From assembly GCA_030619215.1 (NCBI GenBank), contig JAUXBV010000014.1, positions 1-15,006 on the forward strand: 15,006 nt of DNA. Direction: 5' to 3'. Both the position numbers and the translations under genes were made by a program. This DNA comes from Fibrobacterota bacterium. GTDB lineage: Bacteria > Fibrobacterota > Chitinivibrionia > Chitinivibrionales > JANQEN01. Numbering within the stretch: position 1 is the first letter of the stretch; the number at the start of each line of letters is the position of its first letter. Shown here in pieces: positions 1 through 7,120 of the stretch. The notes beneath the pieces were generated by a model. It had not been told where the DNA came from, did no database searches, and saw only the letters and a list, made by a program, of their open reading frames with translations.

Positions 1-7
1 CTCTGTG

Positions 8-144
8 AGGTATAACTCCTATTGGGAGTGTACTAAAGTATAATTCACAGTGGAAGTATCCTAAAGTATAATTCACAGTGGAAGTAAAACTTCCTACTGT
101 TCATTAAAACTTCCTACTGTTCATTTAAACTCCCTAATAGTCGT
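8..144. repeat. Two facing families of short tandem repeats
   Basis: Positions 33-58 and 61-86 are identical 26-base copies (period 28; core ATTCACAGTGGAAGT). A degenerate third copy lies at about 8-32. Positions 85-104 and 105-124 are identical 20-base copies (core ACTTCCTACTGTTCAT), with a degenerate third copy at 125-144. The second family is close to the reverse complement of the first: ATTCACAGTGGAAGT against ATGAACAGTAGGAAGT. The block is therefore an imperfect inverted array of about 2.5 plus 2.5 units meeting near position 86. There are no unique spacers, so it is not a CRISPR array. It could be a clustered repeat at the edge of a mobile or cassette region that continues left of the window. 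Confidence 0.75.
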
Positions 145-147
145 ATA

Positions 148-180
148 AGCAGAAGAGCATGAGAATGACCTTCTGCTTTT
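148..180 (+). terminator. Terminator-like hairpin
   Basis: AGCAGAAG at 148-155 pairs perfectly with CTTCTGCT at 170-177 across a 14-nt loop, and the right arm runs into TTTT. The T run follows on the plus strand, so it would end a transcript entering from the left edge. The gene it would serve lies outside the window. The 14-nt loop and short T run make it a moderate rather than strong terminator. Confidence 0.45.
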
Positions 181-200
181 ACATAATGTATACATTGCGA

Positions 201-285
201 GTATAACGTTTGCCATCTACGGAAACGTTAGCGGTGTTGCTTTTCAAGCACCGTCAAAATTTTCCGTAGCATGCGATTGTTATGT
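201..285. other. attC-like (integron recombination site) folded element
   Basis: The 85-bp element is an imperfect palindrome with the layered structure of an attC site. The outer boxes GTATAAC (201-207) and GTTATGT (279-285) pair. They are followed by unpaired spacers of 6 and 5 nt (208-213, 274-278). A second paired block then follows: CAT/ATG (214-216 with 271-273), one unpaired base at 270, and a perfect 9-bp stem CTACGGAAA/TTTCCGTAG (217-225 with 261-269). The centre (226-260) holds its own hairpin (CGGTGTT 232-238 with AGCACCG 247-253). Bipartite stem, central bulge, extrahelical base and variable terminal structure match established attC features. The outer boxes fit the RYYYAAC/GTTRRRY consensus only partly. 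No integrase or second site is visible here. Confidence 0.4.
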
Positions 286-422
286 TCCTAGTATAGTTCA
301 ATCCAATTGTACACCACGTCATTCTTTGCGATTTGCCCAACAAGGTTTTGATTTGCTCATTGCCCGGTGGAGTCGGCAAATCAACAACCTGCCTTCTTGA
401 ATGACTTATGTGAGTAATACAA

Positions 423-626
423 TCAATTTGGCATAACGTTTTTTGCACACGGGCCCTTCTGGCCCTCTCCGACTTCGTATTCTACTTTCTGGCCTTCATC
501 GAGCGTTGCATAGCCCGAGGTTTTGATATCAGAATGGTGCACGAACAGATCTTTTCCTCCATCGTCCGGAGTGATGAAACCGTAACCTTTGTTTGAATTG
601 AACCACTTTACTGTACCCGTACTCAT
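423..626 (-). CDS. Cold-shock protein, CspA family (single CSD)
   Basis: This 67-residue protein is a complete single cold-shock domain, the usual length for the family. Such proteins bind single-stranded RNA and DNA in the cytoplasm and act as RNA chaperones. The start has the typical TGTVKWFN motif. RNP-1 is KGYGFI (about residues 13-18) and RNP-2 is LFVHHS (about residues 27-32), so the nucleic-acid-binding aromatic patch is intact. The start codon is fixed by a strong Shine-Dalgarno sequence, AAGGAGAAGG on the minus strand (632-641), about 5 nt upstream. The gene is monocistronic. Its upstream region carries a 12-bp palindrome and a 7-bp hairpin, as would suit a structured cold-shock leader. 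No strong terminator follows it; the attC-like palindrome at 201-285 lies 138 bp downstream. Which CspA paralogue it is cannot be said. Confidence 0.95.
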   Translation of the reverse strand: MSTGTVKWFNSNKGYGFITPDDGGKDLFVHHSDIKTSGYATLDEGQKVEYEVGEGQKGPCAKNVMPN

Positions 627-631
627 AACGC

Positions 632-641
632 CCTTCTCCTT
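632..641 (-). promoter_or_regulatory. Strong Shine-Dalgarno for the cold-shock gene
   Basis: On the minus strand AAGGAGAAGG lies 5 nt before the ATG at 626. It is one of the best ribosome-binding sites in the window and fixes the start. Confidence 0.8.
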
Positions 642-664
642 GTTAGGTGAATATTAGTTTTATC

Positions 665-712
665 GCAGTATACTGCTTTTCTAACCTGGATTATCCCCAA
701 CTAAAAGTTGGG
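665..712 (-). promoter_or_regulatory. Palindrome and hairpin upstream of the cold-shock gene
   Basis: Positions 665-676 are a perfect 12-bp palindrome (GCAGTATACTGC). Positions 696-712 form a 7-bp stem with a 3-nt loop (CCCAACT, AAA, AGTTGGG). Both lie 40-90 bp upstream of the csp start, so they could be operator sites or part of a structured 5' leader. The hairpin lacks a following T run on the minus strand, so a terminator role is less likely. I could not place a convincing sigma-70 promoter in this 262-bp gap (627-888); GATAAT just downstream of the hairpin is only a possible -10 box. Confidence 0.4.
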
Positions 713-820
713 ACATGTCATGATTTAAATGTTACCCAGATTTTAACTATAGAAAATATATCGTAACCAAAGCGATTTAAAGGGTGAAACTTCATAAATC
801 AATTTACTTTAATATTAAAA

Positions 821-853
821 ACAGGATGGCGAATATTTCCATCTTATTTTTTT
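821..853. terminator. Possible bidirectional terminator after the kinase operon
   Basis: GATGG (825-829) and CCATC (839-843) form a short stem around a 9-nt AT-rich loop. On the minus strand, the direction of the kinase operon, it is followed by CTGTTTTTAAT. On the plus strand it is followed by TTATTTTTTT. The stem is only 5-6 bp, so stability is modest, but its position about 45 bp past the kinase stop codon is right. Confidence 0.4.
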
Positions 854-888
854 CTCAATAACTGTTACGGAATTATAAGGTAAATGCC

Positions 889-2613
889 TTACTTATGCTT
901 CTCTAACAATACTGTAATATCTTTACATTCAGTAGAACCGGGATTGTCACAGTAATTTGCTATAAAACGCTCAAATGACTTTACCATAATATTCTTGTTT
1001 ACGATACTCGGCGTCTTTAGATACTTTGCAGTTTTTGAGCGGGCAAGATAATAATTGGAATAGTAGGATAATTTTTTATAAAAGGAGTTATTTGTCAACG
1101 CCTTCAGGAAATCCTCGATTGCAGGATCGAATTCTTTATTATTATAGGCAATTCTTCCTTTAACATAATGATAATAGCCGTCATTAACAGATCTTGTATT
1201 TATAAGGTTTGACAATTGGGAGAATTTATTTGTCTCTGCCAGTGATCCCGCATAACAGAGAAATAACTTGTCGCTGAGATTGCCTTTATCTGAAAGCAAT
1301 CTGATGCATTTTTCGTAGTCATTTCGTTTAAAAGCTATATATGCTGTTTCCACGAAGTCTTCATCTGTTAACAGGAACCCGGTTTCTGTTTTTTCTATAG
1401 GTGATAGTGGCGTGGGTTTTTGAGGCAATTGAGTTGATCGGGGCGTTTTACTTTTTTTTGTATTGTCAGGAGCACTCACGGTTTTTGAAGAAGTGCCGGT
1501 ATTCTCTTTCTGTGGTTTGAGCCGCCCGGTTGTAATAGTTGAAATATCTCTTTTATAACTTATCTCTTTTTTAAAAAGAGAGATCACGCTAAATAAACCT
1601 ATTATACACAGTAGTATGATAATAGTAACAAATATCCCTGCCTTTGGGCGCCTGCTGCTTTTTTCAGGCATATGATGGGGTGGTATGAATTTTTTAGGGT
1701 CCCTTATATAGTTTTTAATAACCTCCTGAGGATTATCAATAAGTAAATCTTTAAGGAGAACTTCTATTTCTACGGACATTTTTTCTATTGTGTCAAATCG
1801 ATTCTTTTTATCCGAGTTAAGGCACTTTACAATAACTTTTTTCAATTTCAACGGGCAATTATCCAACAGTTTTCTCGAATAAGAATTTTTAATTTTTGCC
1901 TGGGCAATATCAGGAATATTGGTGTGGTCAAAAGCTTTTATAGCAGTAATCATTTCATAGGTAACGCATCCGAGGCTGTATATATCTGTTCTGAAATCCA
2001 GATCATCTTTTCTCAGTTGTTCGGGAGAGAGATAATAAACACTGCCGACAACTTCTACCTCTGAAGTATGTATTGATAAATCTATTGGTTTTGCTATACC
2101 GAAGTCCGCTAATTTTACATTGCCATCCTTTGAAATGATAATATTCGAAGGTTTGATATCCCTATGAACAATACCGGACCTTTTAACATCATATAAAGTA
2201 TAGGAACATGTATGCAAAGCATGTAGTGCCTTGCATATGAAATACACAATCGAGATAACAACTGGTATCGGTATTCTACCATGTATAGAAATCATACGAT
2301 GGAGATTTATACCGTCAACATATTCCATCTCGATATAGGGTATAACTTTTTTGTATTTGTCAAAACGGTAACACTGAATAATGTTCGGGTGGTTCAGGTT
2401 TGCGCTGATCCGCGCTTCGGTAACAAACCTGTCGTCGTCGAAATTGGTAGAGGGCTTCATTAATTTGACGACGCGTATAACCTCCAGCACTTCGTTTTTA
2501 ACTTTATAGATACGCGCCATACCGCCCTCGGCAATAGGGGCGATAATGGTATTGTCCCCAATGCGGTCACCCGCTTTAGGGACATAAAAGTTGAATATGC
2601 CGGTATTATTCAT
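889..2613 (-). CDS. Transmembrane Ser/Thr protein kinase with TPR-like extracytoplasmic tail
   Basis: This is a Hanks-type (Pkn/Stk) kinase of 574 residues, anchored in the inner membrane. The kinase domain covers about 16-285. The Gly-rich loop (AEGGMARIY, about 28-36) has Ala in place of the first Gly. The ATP-binding Lys is in VVKLM (K50), the helix-C Glu is E67, the catalytic loop is HRDIKPSN (150-157), the metal-binding DFG is 170-172, and an SPE motif (196-198) replaces the usual APE. Key residues are present, so it should be active. A basic juxtamembrane stretch precedes one membrane helix at about 326-346. A Pro/Ser/Thr/Lys-rich linker (about 350-410) then leads to a helical region (about 418-574) that looks like degenerate TPR repeats and would lie outside the cytoplasm. 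PASTA repeats are absent. It is last in the three-gene minus-strand operon, 30 bp after the lipoprotein gene, with no clear Shine-Dalgarno. The tail may read envelope state or the lipoprotein; substrates are unknown. Confidence 0.93.
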   Translation of the reverse strand: MNNTGIFNFYVPKAGDRIGDNTIIAPIAEGGMARIYKVKNEVLEVIRVVKLMKPSTNFDDDRFVTEARISANLNHPNIIQCYRFDKYKKVIPYIEMEYVDGINLHRMISIHGRIPIPVVISIVYFICKALHALHTCSYTLYDVKRSGIVHRDIKPSNIIISKDGNVKLADFGIAKPIDLSIHTSEVEVVGSVYYLSPEQLRKDDLDFRTDIYSLGCVTYEMITAIKAFDHTNIPDIAQAKIKNSYSRKLLDNCPLKLKKVIVKCLNSDKKNRFDTIEKMSVEIEVLLKDLLIDNPQEVIKNYIRDPKKFIPPHHMPEKSSRRPKAGIFVTIIILLCIIGLFSVISLFKKEISYKRDISTITTGRLKPQKENTGTSSKTVSAPDNTKKSKTPRSTQLPQKPTPLSPIEKTETGFLLTDEDFVETAYIAFKRNDYEKCIRLLSDKGNLSDKLFLCYAGSLAETNKFSQLSNLINTRSVNDGYYHYVKGRIAYNNKEFDPAIEDFLKALTNNSFYKKLSYYSNYYLARSKTAKYLKTPSIVNKNIMVKSFERFIANYCDNPGSTECKDITVLLEKHK

Positions 2614-2643
2614 AGTGTAATTTTAAAAATTAAATTATCTCTT

Positions 2644-5600
2644 TTATGGAGTGTCATCTGAGAACCAGATGCCTTTGTCGGTGAATAGCCACATTTTATT
2701 ATTAAAAACAGCAGCACTTTGGAATGTACTACCAGCCCATGGGCCTGAAGTTGTCATATTATGCCAGGTAGCTCCCCAGTCGTTGCTGTACCAGTAAGAG
2801 TCGCCTGATATTGCGTACATAATATCGTTATAAATTAACAAACCGTCACTTCCACTTATCTGTGGTACGGTCTCTTTCTTAAACCATAAATCACCGAAAA
2901 GTGCCACATTAGAATTCCATAAGATATTATTTGATAGAATCCAGATAGTATCCCTGTGAACACAGGCAGAAAAATCGGAGGTACTGTCAAACCTATCAAC
3001 GCTTCCGAGGGTAGAATTTAAACCTGTCCAGGCTGAACCATTTATGGAGCGAAAGACTTTATTTGTCTCTTCGGTAACGCCGTATTTCCCGCCAATTAAG
3101 AATACGCTGTCTTTACAAGTAACAAGACAGGATCCGGAGAGCTTGGACTGATAGGAATTATCAATATCCTTTAAATCGGCAATAGAATCCCATGTAATTC
3201 CCCCATCATCTGTTTTCCAGATATCATGGGTGGTTTCTCCGCCAGCAATAAAGATTGTTCCTTGTTTGATTGCTGCGCTATGGCTATACCGGGGAGTATA
3301 GCTGCTGGTAGCTGTAACTTGCTCCCAGTTCAATCCACCTACTGATTTCCAGATTTGATTATTTACTCCGGCACCATCATCCCATCCACCCAGAATGTAC
3401 ATAGCATTACTGTCGGAAGCAACAGCAAAGTATTGCCTGTCAACTATCCAGGGGGCATTGGTGGACAATTCCCATTTCATATTTATATATACATACATAG
3501 AATCCATAGAGCTTTTAGAATCTTCATCCGTTGCACGGAAGTAATATTTCAGGGTTTTGGGCAGCCCGGACAAATCAGCCGGAAAAGAGGTGTTTCCACT
3601 ATCACTTGTTAGATCGATGAAATTGTTGCCACCGTCAAACGACCATTCATATCTGACAATCTTTCCATCGTCTGTAGCAGAAGGATTCAGATAAATGGTA
3701 TCATTTGTATAATTCACTTGCAATGTGTCACCACCCGGATAGGCATCAACTATGGGTGGATTGTTTGTAATTGTAATAACTGCAGTATCAGTAGTTGTAT
3801 TGTTATTACTATCAACGACGGTTACTGTGGCTGAATAGACTCCTACCGCAGAGTATATGTGAAAAGTGTCAGGTCGAATTGTCGTTCCATCATTTGTCCC
3901 GTTACCATCAAAGTCCCAGCGATACTCTTTAATTCCTTCGTAATCAGTGGCGGTAATCTCAAACCTCACCGTGTCGTTTATAGTTGCGGAATCATCATCA
4001 AATCCGCTAATAATTGCAGGGTTATCTTTGGTGGTGAAAATAAAGTAGGTGTCAGTACCTGCAGGGCAGCGAATTTGATCAAGTTTTGTTATAACGTTGA
4101 TATACCATAAATATCCGAGCCCACCTTTAATATCTGTAGCAGTATAGAAGCACTCAGAGGTTATAGGATTAGTAAAGGAGCCAGGGTCTGTTCCATAGAA
4201 AAGGTCATAAGAAATTACGTCACCATCAGCATCCTGCGCATGATCCCATGAAAAGGTAACGCCGGTGTCACATTGAACAGAGCCTGCGCTATCTTGAGGT
4301 GAAATGTTTGAAATACCGGTTGGGATTGTATTGTAAAAGTGGTGAAACGGATATGTTGCCCTGTTATGACAAGCGGAACCATCGCGTGCAACTATAGTGA
4401 TGGTATTCAGGTTAAATTGTGGAAGTGTGTCAAAGAAACTATATGTTATACTATCTACTTTTATCGCTGTCCCGGCAAAAGTACCATTAATCTCATAGTA
4501 AACAGTTTCTATTCCATCGTCAATAGTATCAACACTATCTACCAAATCTGTAACGGTGAAAATAGCAGTAAACGTATCAACATATACACGCATACTGTCA
4601 ATATCGGGATGAATAAGGGATATTTTTGGCGGTGTTATGTCTGAAAATGTGGAATCGTAATACATATAGAAAGTCGTGCAGGGAGACACATTATTAAAAC
4701 TGTCAACCGCACATGCTTTAGCGGAGAATGTCTGCCTGAACGGCAGGTCAGTGATGGTAACCTTCCAGATCGTACTATCGTTTGTCGTGTCCTGAAGAAA
4801 AGTACCAAAAAGGACATCATTAGTCATTGTTGTGCAGGTAACCGCTTTAACCCCATTTGGCCAGTTATCCCAGGCAATAAATAAAACTTCGACACTATTG
4901 GAAGCAGTTTTAATAGTATCCTCATTTTGGCTATAAATTCGAATAAAAGGCCCCTCTAAGTCAGGAATAAAAGTTGTAAGAAGTGTTGTGTCAATGTTGG
5001 ATGTTAATCCGCTTTGATCCTTTACCCAGGTAAACAGTGTGTCTGTTATGGGTTCGTAGCCGGTAAAAACGGCTAACGTTGCAGTGTCGGGAGATTCAAG
5101 CTTCATTTTAATTAACGTATCTCCTTGCAACATACAGAAAGCACTGTCAACTTTATCATTTTTATCATTGAACTTTATTGATAATAAAAGGGTACCGACC
5201 CTGACAGTACCAGTACTACAAGGAGCAGAAACTGTGGGTGGAAATTTATGGGTATAAAAGGATCTATAAATCTCGCTGCTTTGATTTTCATTTTCGTCCT
5301 TAAATCTGGCTCTTATCCTGCATGAATCGTAGCTTGTTACAGGAAAGGTAATGGTGTCGATAATGCTTTTTGTAAGAGTATCGAAAGTATCGTGTACTTG
5401 ATAAGACCAGATGACACTGTCGGTTGAATCTTTAGTAAATAGGGCATCGAACAATGTTTTAACTGTAAGGAAGCAGCCGAACTGTTTTCCGAATATCACA
5501 GAATCTATTGGAGCAACCAGAAAGGGATTGATAACGGTAACGGTGGTATCATTGGATATAACTTCCGTGTTGTTTAGCGCATATCCTTTTATGGATATAT

Positions 5601-5898
5601 CACCGGAATCTTCTTTTATAAAATAGAGATGAAGGGAGGAGTCGGTGTAACTTATTAAAGCAACAGTAGCATTGAGAGTGTCATGTATGACATATTTGGA
5701 GAGAGAGTCTTTGCCGGTTGATGCGGTGTATGGAACGGTATAATCAATAAAGGTGCCCAAAGTGCCCGGCAGGCTCCTCCAGTCTATATTAAGAAAATAG
5801 TCACCCTCGTAATCCTCGTCGAAAGGATTATCATCGGGATACTCTGTACACACAAAGAGTAATGGTAAAAGTATCAGTATAAAGAGTATTCTGGTCAT
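2644..5898 (-). CDS. Large surface/periplasmic lipoprotein with Ig-like, FN3-like, PKD and beta-propeller regions
   Basis: The 1084-residue protein starts with a short hydrophobic signal ending LLPLLFVC. Cys17 is a plausible lipidation site, although Val just before it is atypical for a lipobox. Residues of about 30-520 are Thr/Ser/Asp-rich beta repeats resembling Ig-like modules (recurrent Y-DS, ITDTLF, FNN patterns). An FN3-like segment lies near 528-620. A PKD domain at about 625-712 carries the WDFDGNG signature, and a second PKD/Ig-like module at about 712-808 has YEWSFDGG. Residues of about 815-1084 form a Kelch/sialidase-type beta-propeller with YILGG blades and Asp-box turns such as DDGGITW and NDWGATW. 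These folds usually bind proteins or glycans; no catalytic site is evident. It overlaps the upstream gene by ATGA and lies 30 bp from the kinase gene, so it may be the sensory or adhesive partner of that kinase. The ligand is unknown. Confidence 0.85.
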   Translation of the reverse strand: MTRILFILILLPLLFVCTEYPDDNPFDEDYEGDYFLNIDWRSLPGTLGTFIDYTVPYTASTGKDSLSKYVIHDTLNATVALISYTDSSLHLYFIKEDSGDISIKGYALNNTEVISNDTTVTVINPFLVAPIDSVIFGKQFGCFLTVKTLFDALFTKDSTDSVIWSYQVHDTFDTLTKSIIDTITFPVTSYDSCRIRARFKDENENQSSEIYRSFYTHKFPPTVSAPCSTGTVRVGTLLLSIKFNDKNDKVDSAFCMLQGDTLIKMKLESPDTATLAVFTGYEPITDTLFTWVKDQSGLTSNIDTTLLTTFIPDLEGPFIRIYSQNEDTIKTASNSVEVLFIAWDNWPNGVKAVTCTTMTNDVLFGTFLQDTTNDSTIWKVTITDLPFRQTFSAKACAVDSFNNVSPCTTFYMYYDSTFSDITPPKISLIHPDIDSMRVYVDTFTAIFTVTDLVDSVDTIDDGIETVYYEINGTFAGTAIKVDSITYSFFDTLPQFNLNTITIVARDGSACHNRATYPFHHFYNTIPTGISNISPQDSAGSVQCDTGVTFSWDHAQDADGDVISYDLFYGTDPGSFTNPITSECFYTATDIKGGLGYLWYINVITKLDQIRCPAGTDTYFIFTTKDNPAIISGFDDDSATINDTVRFEITATDYEGIKEYRWDFDGNGTNDGTTIRPDTFHIYSAVGVYSATVTVVDSNNNTTTDTAVITITNNPPIVDAYPGGDTLQVNYTNDTIYLNPSATDDGKIVRYEWSFDGGNNFIDLTSDSGNTSFPADLSGLPKTLKYYFRATDEDSKSSMDSMYVYINMKWELSTNAPWIVDRQYFAVASDSNAMYILGGWDDGAGVNNQIWKSVGGLNWEQVTATSSYTPRYSHSAAIKQGTIFIAGGETTHDIWKTDDGGITWDSIADLKDIDNSYQSKLSGSCLVTCKDSVFLIGGKYGVTEETNKVFRSINGSAWTGLNSTLGSVDRFDSTSDFSACVHRDTIWILSNNILWNSNVALFGDLWFKKETVPQISGSDGLLIYNDIMYAISGDSYWYSNDWGATWHNMTTSGPWAGSTFQSAAVFNNKMWLFTDKGIWFSDDTP

Positions 5899-6728
5899 CT
5901 GTTTTTCCGTTTACTAACGATGTTAATGGTAACGGTAAATCCGAGAGCCGGCGTTGAAATAAGCATGCACGCAAGGCCCGCGTTTGAATATCGTGCATAT
6001 TCATCACGTTTTGACTTATAATCTGCAATTGAGTTTGCATCCTTTGCCTTACTGTACCTGTCATGATAATCATTTGCTTGTGATCTGAAATACCCATAGG
6101 CAACAGCACCGCCAATTGCGATAGCTGCAAAGGATGAGTGCAATATCGGAAACAGCGGCGATTTCCGTTCTTTATCTTTTCCGGAAGTCAAAGGGGTGCT
6201 TTTGTCCGGTATCGGAAAAGAAAAATCTGCGGAGTCGTCAGAGAATACAGGTACTTCACCGATGACAAGCTGGTTGTCGTTCTGATAAAAGGAGATTTTG
6301 TCGAATAAAAGTATTGATGATGTATCCGGGACTTTTACTCCATAAAGCGAGTTATTGATGGAGCAGTGTTTAAAGGAGATCTTGCCGTTTTTGCTTACAA
6401 TAATACCCTGCCATTGGAGGTAGCTCTCGATTCTGGAATTTTTCTGCCTGGTAAACAGGGTAAAAATAATAGGTTTCTCTTTTGTCCCTTCGCATATCAG
6501 GCTGCCGTATACTTTTATACCGGCCGACGGGAAAAAAAAGAGTTTTGAACCCGGAAGGAACTTCAGTTTTTCATCTTCAGGAACGATAATGGTCTTTTCA
6601 ATAATATACTCCGCTTTTTCAAAGGCACCGCTCTGCTCAGATGAAATATGAAGTGTATCAGAGTAAACCTGAAAAGGGATGTAAATAAGGAATAGTAAAA
6701 TCAAATGTTCAATTACTGTTTTTGTCAT
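5895..6728 (-). CDS. Secreted/membrane protein with beta-helix-like domain and two C-terminal hydrophobic helices
   Basis: I do not recognise a named family. The 277-residue protein has a signal peptide (about 1-23, ending VYSD). Residues 35-155 have the short-strand pattern of a right-handed parallel beta-helix (phrases such as GIKVYGSLICEGTKEKPIIF and WQGIIVSKNGKISFKHCSI, as in pectate-lyase-like and NosD-like proteins). A polar linker (about 160-192) follows. Then come a hydrophobic helix (about 193-214), a charged Tyr-rich stretch (YHDRYSKAKDANSIADYKSK, 221-240) and a second hydrophobic helix (about 248-270) with a basic end. The helix / Tyr-rich linker / helix tail resembles the ends of DUF5683-type and PEGA-type envelope proteins. 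It heads the operon and overlaps the lipoprotein gene by ATGA, implying translational coupling. It probably anchors or presents the lipoprotein or supports the kinase in the envelope; this is inference. Confidence 0.75.
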   Translation of the reverse strand: MTKTVIEHLILLFLIYIPFQVYSDTLHISSEQSGAFEKAEYIIEKTIIVPEDEKLKFLPGSKLFFFPSAGIKVYGSLICEGTKEKPIIFTLFTRQKNSRIESYLQWQGIIVSKNGKISFKHCSINNSLYGVKVPDTSSILLFDKISFYQNDNQLVIGEVPVFSDDSADFSFPIPDKSTPLTSGKDKERKSPLFPILHSSFAAIAIGGAVAYGYFRSQANDYHDRYSKAKDANSIADYKSKRDEYARYSNAGLACMLISTPALGFTVTINIVSKRKNR

Positions 6729-6830
6729 AACTGTATTTAATATCTCTTTTAAAAATTGATTTATCTTTTTTTCCTGCGGGAATATGCTTTATCACTGTTC
6801 TTTGTCTTTATATAATAAATAAAGAACTTA

Positions 6831-6860
6831 TAAATATAAACAATGTTATAACGTTGTCAA
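6831..6860 (-). promoter_or_regulatory. Candidate promoter of the kinase operon with a palindromic operator in its spacer
   Basis: On the minus strand a perfect TTGACA -35 (6860-6855) is followed by an 18-bp spacer and a weak TATTTA -10 (6836-6831). An 18-bp near-perfect palindrome (6840-6857, ACAATGTTATAACGTTGT, one mismatched pair) fills the spacer. This placement is typical of MerR-type or repressor operators. The start codon at 6728 lies about 100 nt downstream. The weak -10 keeps confidence low. Confidence 0.4.
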
Positions 6861-6999
6861 AGTGGAAAATACAGAAGAGGGTTAATTTAGGAAGTCGCCG
6901 TTTCCACTTTTACGGGGTGAGTGAAGGGGTAATGTATTTTAATTAGTGGTTTTGTTCTAAAATCCTAAAGCCCCACTTTGCGGGATTAAAACCCTAAAG
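6858..6999. repeat. Cluster of CCACTTT-type repeats, possible insertion-sequence end remnant
   Basis: AAAGTGGAAA (6859-6868) and TTTCCACTTT (6901-6910) are perfect 10-bp inverted repeats 32 bp apart. The right arm continues TTTTACGGGG. A related stretch, CCACTTTGCGGGA, occurs at 6973-6985, and CCTAAAG occurs twice (6964-6970, 6993-6999). Multiple short terminal repeats of this style recall IS21-family ends, but no transposase is present, so a remnant or a dispersed intergenic repeat are both possible. The 6729-7120 gap otherwise holds only the candidate promoter/operator and the ribosome-binding site of the next gene. Confidence 0.3.
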
Positions 7000-7120
7000 G
7001 ACTGAAGGACCATAACTTATTATCGGGCAAAAAACGTCAGCATATTTATGAATACATGTACTTAGTAAAATAAACGCTTAATGCTTTACCCAGGAGAGAT
7101 AAAGAAACACGGAGCTTTAT

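Noticed and set aside
8..144. CRISPR array
   Set aside because: Repeat units are 20 and 26-28 bases, are directly tandem or nearly so, and have no unique spacers; no cas gene is present.
254..448. Minus-strand ORF of 64 codons between the repeats and the cold-shock gene
   Set aside because: It has no Shine-Dalgarno, overlaps the end of csp, ends inside the attC-like palindrome and shows no recognisable domain. It is likely a chance frame.
4081..4100. GTTATAACGTTG inside the lipoprotein gene, similar to the 6840-6857 palindrome
   Set aside because: It is only a partial match, lacks the second half-site and lies in coding sequence far from a promoter.
5831..6130. Minus-strand ORF of 99 codons
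   Set aside because: It overlaps the beta-helix-like gene and the lipoprotein start in another frame; the ATGA-coupled genes explain this stretch better.
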